DNA of 64,000 nucleotides from Acidimicrobiia bacterium (GTDB lineage Bacteria > Actinomycetota > Acidimicrobiia > Acidimicrobiales > Bin134). Shown one piece after another: positions 59,606 to 64,000 of the stretch (its first letter is position 1; every line of letters begins with the position of its first letter). The notes beneath the pieces were generated by a model. The model was not told the origin of the DNA, did no database searches, and saw only the letters and a list, made by a program, of their open reading frames with translations. The translations under genes and the position numbers were made by a program. The DNA lies in NCBI GenBank assembly GCA_022822905.1, contig JAJDYE010000006.1:62001-126000 (forward strand), written 5' to 3'.

Positions 59606-60022
59606 TCAATCCTTGGGGTCGAGAATTGCCACAAGCCGGGTTTGGTTGGCCCAGTTGATGATTGCCTCGTCGGCAGTGGCCAACTGGTAGCCGCCGACGA
59701 TTGCGGTGGCGGTAATGATGCGATCAGCGGGGTCGGGGTGGAATCCCGACGCGCCGAGTTCGACAGAGCGAATGGCAATCTCGTCGTCCACAGGGATGGT
59801 CCGCAGCCCGTCGGCAATCCAATTCTGGTGAAGAACACGGGGAGGAACGTCCAATTCGAGTCGACCCTTTGCGTGGTGCAAGGCAATCTCCCAAAACGTG
59901 AACGAAGATGCCGCTGCCTCGCCCCGGTCCCAAGCCGCTTGAATCTCATTCCTGGCGGCCACTCCAAGACGAGGCGTCGCGGTGATAAGCCATGTCAGGA
60001 TGTGGGTATCGAGAAGAATCAC
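59606..60022 (-). CDS. vapC: PIN-domain toxin (VapC-like)
   Basis: 138 residues, GTG start. LLDTHILTWLI (first Asp), FWEIALHHAKGRLEL (Glu) and DPADRIITATAIVGGYQLAT (Asp) supply the PIN acidic residues of an RNase toxin. Start overlaps the antitoxin stop (GTGA), the usual coupling of a toxin-antitoxin operon. Confidence 0.9.
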   Translation of the reverse strand: MILLDTHILTWLITATPRLGVAARNEIQAAWDRGEAAASSFTFWEIALHHAKGRLELDVPPRVLHQNWIADGLRTIPVDDEIAIRSVELGASGFHPDPADRIITATAIVGGYQLATADEAIINWANQTRLVAILDPKD

Positions 60023-60306
60023 GGTTTACGGGGAAGATCGGGGTTCAGCACCCGATCGGGATTGCTGATGGCCTCCCAATCCTCTAGAGGGACAGCGGGA
60101 GACATAATGTCGCCCACTATTCGGATTTGATCCCGGTAACGTCCCCACATCTGAGGCTTCCGCTCCTTCACCGGAACCAGGCGCGACACCGGTTTGCCGT
60201 GCTTGGTGATCACGATCTCCTCGCCGGTCTCATTCACCTCATCCATCAGGGCTAGACACCGGTTCTTGAACTCTCCAGCAGGAATGGTGCGCTGTTTTGC
60301 TGCCAT
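60019..60306 (-). CDS. Phd/YefM-family antitoxin
   Basis: 95 residues from ATG at 60306. IPAGEFKNRCLALMDEVNET and EEIVITKHGKPVSRLVPV are the DNA-binding Phd fold, and the C-terminal tail binds the toxin. Upstream lies a 27-base palindrome likely used for autoregulation. Confidence 0.9.
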   Translation of the reverse strand: MAAKQRTIPAGEFKNRCLALMDEVNETGEEIVITKHGKPVSRLVPVKERKPQMWGRYRDQIRIVGDIMSPAVPLEDWEAISNPDRVLNPDLPRKP

Positions 60307-60340
60307 GAGGTGACCTCCCCAACGACTCGTGAAGTCAATC

Positions 60341-60367
60341 ATAGCCATAGCCAGTGGCTATAGCTAT
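60341..60367. promoter_or_regulatory. Palindromic operator of the toxin-antitoxin operon
   Basis: Centred on 60354, arms pair at 12 of 13 positions (inner ATAGCCA and TGGCTAT, outer ATAGC and GCTAT). AT-rich and 35 bases before the antitoxin ATG, as expected for a Phd/VapB-bound operator. Confidence 0.7.
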
Positions 60368-60382
60368 AACTACCTGAAAGCG

Positions 60383-61456
60383 CTAGCCGTAGTGGGTGGC
60401 GACGTTTTCGGGGTAGCTGCGGGAGAAGTAGTTCCAGAGCTGCTCGCCGTAGGTGGAGGGGCGGTAGGAGCTGGACATGTCGGCCACACCGGCCTCGGTC
60501 TCGGCAATGCTGGCCATGAACCCGGCGCTGTTGTGGTGGGGGCTGGCGGCCACGGCGGCGGCGAATTTCTCTTCGAGCGGCAGCGAGGTTAGGGCCACGT
60601 CGAGCGACGGGCCGTGGAAGTAGCCTGCCGAGTAGCGCTCTTCGGTGGTGATCACCTGGTGGGCGGTGGCCACCAGGTAGTTGCCGGTCATGGCCTGGAG
60701 CGTCTCGCCCAGGTTGATCACGTACGACCCATCCACCGAGGGCACGTCGATCCACTGGCCATCCTGGTTCTGCACTTGCAGCCCGGCGGTGGGGCCGGGA
60801 TCCAGCACGGTCAAGAACCCGGTGTCTCGGTGGGCGTTGACACCGGCCTCACCTTCGGGAGTGGGGGGATAGTGGATGAACTTGGCCAGCGACATGGTCT
60901 GGGTTCCGAAGGACCGCTCCAGGTAATCCTCCCCCAGCCCCAGCCCCAGCGAGAGCGCTCCCAAGAGGCGGTTGGCCAAGCCCCCCAGCTCGTCGAACCA
61001 CTGGTTGGTGAGGTCTCTATGGCCGGGGAGGAGCCCATCGGGAAGCCACTGGTTGGGGCCCAGCAGGCGCAGGTAGTAGGGCTCGACGTCTTTGGGCTCG
61101 GCAGGCCACTCGGTCCACCAGTCGATCTGCTCTCGGATGTCGGGGCGATTGTTGGTGTATTCGGCCCCCTCCGGCTCCCAGCCCCGGAAGTGGCGGGAGC
61201 GCCGCTTGTCGATCAACTTCTTCTGCTCTTCGGAGAAGGCGAAGAACTTCCGCAGCATGGCGAAGATGTTGTCGCTCAGGTCGGGCGAGACGCCGTGGTT
61301 CACCACCAGCAGGAAGCCCACCTCGTGGCAGATCCGGCACAGCTCCTCGGCCAGGGCCTCGCGTTCGGCTGGCGTTCCCGACAGCGGGCCGAGATCCACT
61401 ACGGGGATCTCGTCGAACACGGCTGCGGCGGTCACGCTGTTAAGGGTAGCGGTCAT
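60383..61456 (-). CDS. 2-oxoglutarate/Fe(II) oxygenase, isopenicillin N synthase family
   Basis: 357 residues from ATG at 61456. IPVVDLGPLSGTPAEREALA and EVGFLLVVNHGVSPDLSD start the fold. Iron ligands NAHRDTGFLTVLD (HxD) and VATAHQVITTEERYSAGYF (His, then Arg-x-Ser for 2-oxoglutarate) are complete, so it should be active. Substrate unknown. Followed 22 bases upstream by a VOC gene and then a second oxygenase gene on the same strand. Confidence 0.9.
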   Translation of the reverse strand: MTATLNSVTAAAVFDEIPVVDLGPLSGTPAEREALAEELCRICHEVGFLLVVNHGVSPDLSDNIFAMLRKFFAFSEEQKKLIDKRRSRHFRGWEPEGAEYTNNRPDIREQIDWWTEWPAEPKDVEPYYLRLLGPNQWLPDGLLPGHRDLTNQWFDELGGLANRLLGALSLGLGLGEDYLERSFGTQTMSLAKFIHYPPTPEGEAGVNAHRDTGFLTVLDPGPTAGLQVQNQDGQWIDVPSVDGSYVINLGETLQAMTGNYLVATAHQVITTEERYSAGYFHGPSLDVALTSLPLEEKFAAAVAASPHHNSAGFMASIAETEAGVADMSSSYRPSTYGEQLWNYFSRSYPENVATHYG

Positions 61457-61478
61457 ATCTGAGGCCCCCAGAATGAGA

Positions 61479-61946
61479 TCAGCCGAATTCCCCGCCCGCG
61501 AACCAGTTGTCGAATGCGGGGCGCATGGCCACATCGATGAGCTCGATCCGCAGGCCGGTGGTGGGGGGAACCAGAAAGGCGAACCCTTGAAGCCCACCGT
61601 CTTCGCTGGCCCCGCCGTAGATCAGCTCGCACCCCCCGGCCTGAAGCGCGGCGATGTCGGCGTGGAGGTCTTCGGTCCAGTAGCCCATGTGGTTGAGCCC
61701 CCCGTAGAGGTCGAAATCCCAGAACGACCCCTTGGGGCCGGCGGCCAGCTCGAGCTGCACCGGGCCCTCCACCGTGTAGGAGAACTGCACGCTGGTGGCC
61801 ACCACCTCGCCGTCTATCAGCAGATCGAGATCGAGGGACTGCAAGGAGTGCCAAGTGAGCCCGGTGGCAGCCGAGATGTGGGCCATGGATTCCTCGACGT
61901 CCGCCACCACGATGCCGGTATGGAATGGGTCGGTGATCAGAGCCAT
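61479..61946 (-). CDS. VOC/glyoxalase-fold protein
   Basis: 155 residues. HTGIVVADVEESMAHISAAT, LNHMGYWTEDLHADIAALQA and PTTGLRIELIDVAMRPAFDN give the two beta-alpha-beta-beta-beta modules. Metal-ligand candidates His9, His ~86 and Glu ~135 are present. Dioxygenase, isomerase or lyase roles are all possible. Confidence 0.85.
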   Translation of the reverse strand: MALITDPFHTGIVVADVEESMAHISAATGLTWHSLQSLDLDLLIDGEVVATSVQFSYTVEGPVQLELAAGPKGSFWDFDLYGGLNHMGYWTEDLHADIAALQAGGCELIYGGASEDGGLQGFAFLVPPTTGLRIELIDVAMRPAFDNWFAGGEFG

Positions 61947-61965
61947 GTCGGCACGGTAGCCGGTG

Positions 61966-62856
61966 CTACCCAGGGTGCTCTAGGTCGTCGATGTCGGCCA
62001 CGAACTCGCGGGCGTTGTCGTTGAACTCAGCGACCGTGCCGATGGTCTTGGCCTTGGCGGTGCCTCCACGCAGCGCGGCCAGCGGGTCGGTCTGGTCGCC
62101 TACATAGCCCAGGGCGAACGCGCCTTGGGTGTAGCCCATCATTCTCAGCAGATCGTCGTCTAGGGTGCGGGCGATCTCGGGCGGGCAGGCCAGATACTGG
62201 TTCTCCTCTTGGCGCACCCAACCCACCGCGTAGGTGATGTTCACCCCTCGGCGCACTCCGTGGCTGGTGTTGGCCCCGGCGCCGTGGAGAACCTTGCCGT
62301 CGTAGAACAGCACACTGCCCCGGCCCATCTCGGCCTGGGCATCGGGCAAGTTGAGGGCCTCGTCGTCGCCCACACCTGAGCTGCCGGCCAGTATGTGGGT
62401 GGCGCCGTTGGCCGCGGTGAAGTCGGTGAGCGCCCACATGGTGTTGCACTGCACGTGGTAGTCGGCCCCGAAGGGGAAGAAGTCGAAGGCCATTTCGTCG
62501 CGGTGCGGCTTTTGGCGGGTCTCCCCCGGTTCCACCGAGATGATCTGGGTGAGGTGGAGCTGCACCGCGCTCACATGGCTGAGGAAATGGCTGACGGTGC
62601 CGACCGCCACCGGGTGCATGATCAGTTCGCGGGCGGTGGGGCAGCGGGCAATTAGGGCACCGGTGCGACGGGTGAACCGGCCGTCGTACTCATCGCGGCC
62701 GGCGTCGGAGGCTTCGATATAGGGCATGGCTTCGGCCTCAAGCCGATCCATGGTGGCCGCATCGGCCACGTCGTCGACGATGGCGTAGCCGAAGCGGCGC
62801 AGATGATCGCTCACTTCGGCCAGATCGGCGTTTGGGGGGAAATGACTCAGGGCCAC
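61966..62856 (-). CDS. Phytanoyl-CoA dioxygenase (PhyH) family protein
   Basis: 296 residues. Iron ligands are visible in RQKPHRDEMAFDFFPFG (HxD) and in VLHGAGANTSHGVRRGVNIT (His, then Arg for 2-oxoglutarate). HLRRFGYAIVDDVADAATMD is the PhyH start. A second iron oxygenase in this cluster, of a different subfamily, and divergent from the YdjC gene. Confidence 0.9.
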   Translation of the reverse strand: MALSHFPPNADLAEVSDHLRRFGYAIVDDVADAATMDRLEAEAMPYIEASDAGRDEYDGRFTRRTGALIARCPTARELIMHPVAVGTVSHFLSHVSAVQLHLTQIISVEPGETRQKPHRDEMAFDFFPFGADYHVQCNTMWALTDFTAANGATHILAGSSGVGDDEALNLPDAQAEMGRGSVLFYDGKVLHGAGANTSHGVRRGVNITYAVGWVRQEENQYLACPPEIARTLDDDLLRMMGYTQGAFALGYVGDQTDPLAALRGGTAKAKTIGTVAEFNDNAREFVADIDDLEHPG

Positions 62857-62888
62857 GACAAGATGGTAAGCGGACTAGTTTCGAAACC

Positions 62889-63740
62889 GTGACTCGACTG
62901 GTGATCCATGCCGATGACGTGGGGATGTGCCACGGCGCCAACCAGGCCTTTGTGGAGCTGTCGCACTTCGGCACCATTACTTCTGGCTCCGTGATGGTTC
63001 CCTGTCCGTGGTTCACCGAGATCGCCGAGGCTGCGGCGAGCGACGACTCCCTCGACTGCGGGATCCACCTCACGCTCAACGCTGAGAAGACGCACTACCG
63101 CTGGGGTTCTGTGAGCACGGCGGCCCCTTCATCGGGGCTGGTGGACGAGCACGGATTCTTGTGGCGAACCGTGGCCGAGGTGCGGCGCAACGCCCACCCC
63201 GACGCGGTGGAACAGGAGTGGCGGGCGCAGATCGACCGGGCGCTGGCGTTCGGGGTCAACGTAACCCACCTGGATGCCCACATGGGCTCGGCGCTGGCCC
63301 CGGAGTGGTGCGACCGCTACGTGGCGGTGGGCATCGACTACGGGGTGCCGGTGCTCATTACTGATTCTCTGGCCGCCTATGGCCCCCGACGCCATGTGGC
63401 CAGCCCACCAGAGGCCCAAGCCGCCGACGAGGCCATCAGGTCCGCCGCCGCGGATGCCCGAGCGGCAGGGATGCCGGTGTTTGACGTTGTGCTGGAGACT
63501 GATTTCTCTCGGCTACCGCACCAGCCAGCCGACTATCAGGAGATGCTGGGCGGCTTGGAAGAGAGCTTGGTGTTTTGCGCCTTTCACCCCAACGCCCCTG
63601 GAGGGGCGGAGATCGAGGTGATCGAGCCCGACTCCTTCCATGTGCGCACCGACGAGTACGAGCTGTTCGGTACTTATGGTTGGATAGAATGGTTGATGAG
63701 CCAGCCCTACGAGCTGGCCTCGATGGCTGACTTGGCTTAG
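62889..63740 (+). CDS. YdjC/ChbG-family carbohydrate deacetylase
   Basis: 283 residues from GTG at 62889. LVIHADDVGMCHGANQAFVE carries the DD metal motif, with GIHLTLNAEK and VTHLDAHMGSALAPEWCD supplying further His/Asp ligands and CAFHPNAPGGAE near the end. The family removes acetyl groups from chitooligosaccharides and related sugars. Upstream start codons lack similarity. Confidence 0.9.
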   Translation: MTRLVIHADDVGMCHGANQAFVELSHFGTITSGSVMVPCPWFTEIAEAAASDDSLDCGIHLTLNAEKTHYRWGSVSTAAPSSGLVDEHGFLWRTVAEVRRNAHPDAVEQEWRAQIDRALAFGVNVTHLDAHMGSALAPEWCDRYVAVGIDYGVPVLITDSLAAYGPRRHVASPPEAQAADEAIRSAAADARAAGMPVFDVVLETDFSRLPHQPADYQEMLGGLEESLVFCAFHPNAPGGAEIEVIEPDSFHVRTDEYELFGTYGWIEWLMSQPYELASMADLA

Positions 63741-63756
63741 CCGCAGCTAACCGCGC

Positions 63757-64000
63757 TTAGCCGGTGGGATGGGCCTCCAGGTGGCGCTGGCCTTGGCGGC
63801 GCATGAGGGTCCAGGTCTGCTCTAGGTAGCCAGCCTGGTCGTCCACCAGCTTCTTCAGCCCGAGCCGTAAGTGCTCGGGAATCTCGGGGGCGTCGGTGGG
63901 CTCAAGGAGCACGTCGAGCTGGGCCTGGTCTTCCAGGGTGGCGTGAAGGGCGGCGGCCCGGGCCAGGGTGGCCCCCACGCAGATGGCCCCGTGCCAGGGG
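63757..64000 (-). CDS. Partial gene, possibly class II aldolase-like C-terminus
   Basis: The frame is open to the right edge, so the N-terminus is missing. The visible ~80 residues include WHGAICVGATLARAAALHAT, which resembles the C-terminal HG...G...A segment of class II aldolases, then EIPEHLRLGLKKLVDDQAGY and an end HLEAHPTG. Only the last domain is seen, so the family call is tentative. Confidence 0.5.
   Translation of the reverse strand, partial: PWHGAICVGATLARAAALHATLEDQAQLDVLLEPTDAPEIPEHLRLGLKKLVDDQAGYLEQTWTLMRRQGQRHLEAHPTG

Overview
The window looks like part of a high-GC Actinomycetota chromosome, most likely class Acidimicrobiia. The pointers are a mycothiol gene (mshA), BldC-like and WhiB7-like regulators, a DUF2017 protein beside clpS, a cytochrome bc/b6f-type operon with split cytochrome b, a caa3-type oxidase, and an actinobacterial DUF222/HNH pseudogene. 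The class is inferred from gene content only.

Layout. 1-5.3 kb: a cytochrome b operon (minus), a divergent membrane cytochrome c and a geranylgeranyl-reductase-family flavoprotein. 5.2-10.9 kb: tetrapyrrole genes hemA, hemC, fused cobA/hemD, hemL and a siroheme-synthase N-terminal domain protein. hemB is not among them. 10.9-15.9 kb: SAM hydrolase, bldC, proC, a ybjN-like gene, mshA, a MoaD/ThiS protein and a histidine phosphatase. 16.1-25.3 kb: an accessory island between a degenerate tRNA-like sequence and tRNA-Lys. It holds small membrane proteins, a two-ORF insertion sequence, low-complexity repeats, a 1093-residue secreted His/Cys-repeat plus fibronectin-III protein, and a tyrosine recombinase. 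25.3-35.3 kb: housekeeping genes (lipoprotein, amt, nadX, dut, orn, MBL hydrolase, a whiB7-like gene with an attenuated leader, a TlpA/CcdA pair, twin crcB, serS). 35.3-46 kb: oxidase operons and heme A/O synthesis. One operon carries a subunit I homologue that has lost every heme and copper ligand. 46-50 kb: clpS, DUF2017, SPFH and NfeD genes, and tRNA-Glu, -Asp and -Phe split by an AAA ATPase gene. 50.2-58.8 kb: a probable anti-phage locus, with a PLD-SNF2 helicase and an Eco57I/PglX-like methyltransferase. 58.9-64 kb: a broken HNH gene, a toxin-antitoxin pair, two iron oxygenases, a VOC protein, a YdjC/ChbG deacetylase and a partial gene.

The most unusual theme is DNA-level switching. (i) Two 20-bp inverted copies of a dif-like recombination site flank a ~340-bp segment between the secreted repeat protein and the recombinase. 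The segment carries a candidate promoter, which is the layout of an invertible-promoter switch. The recombinase itself sits behind a C14 tract whose length decides whether an upstream start with a ribosome binding site is in frame. (ii) The methyltransferase is interrupted by a G11 tract and a (CT)14 tract, and a downstream specificity-domain gene by a G12 tract. Each tract is one step out of frame with conserved sequence on both sides. The locus also holds 65-bp frame-shifting tandem repeats and a duplicated specificity domain. As sequenced the methyltransferase would be OFF. Homopolymer sequencing error is the main alternative and can be tested directly from reads.

Elsewhere the genes are coherent. 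The cytochrome b operon, caa3 oxidase, ctaA/ctaB/ctaG, the CcdA/TlpA maturation pair and the tetrapyrrole cluster together support aerobic respiration.
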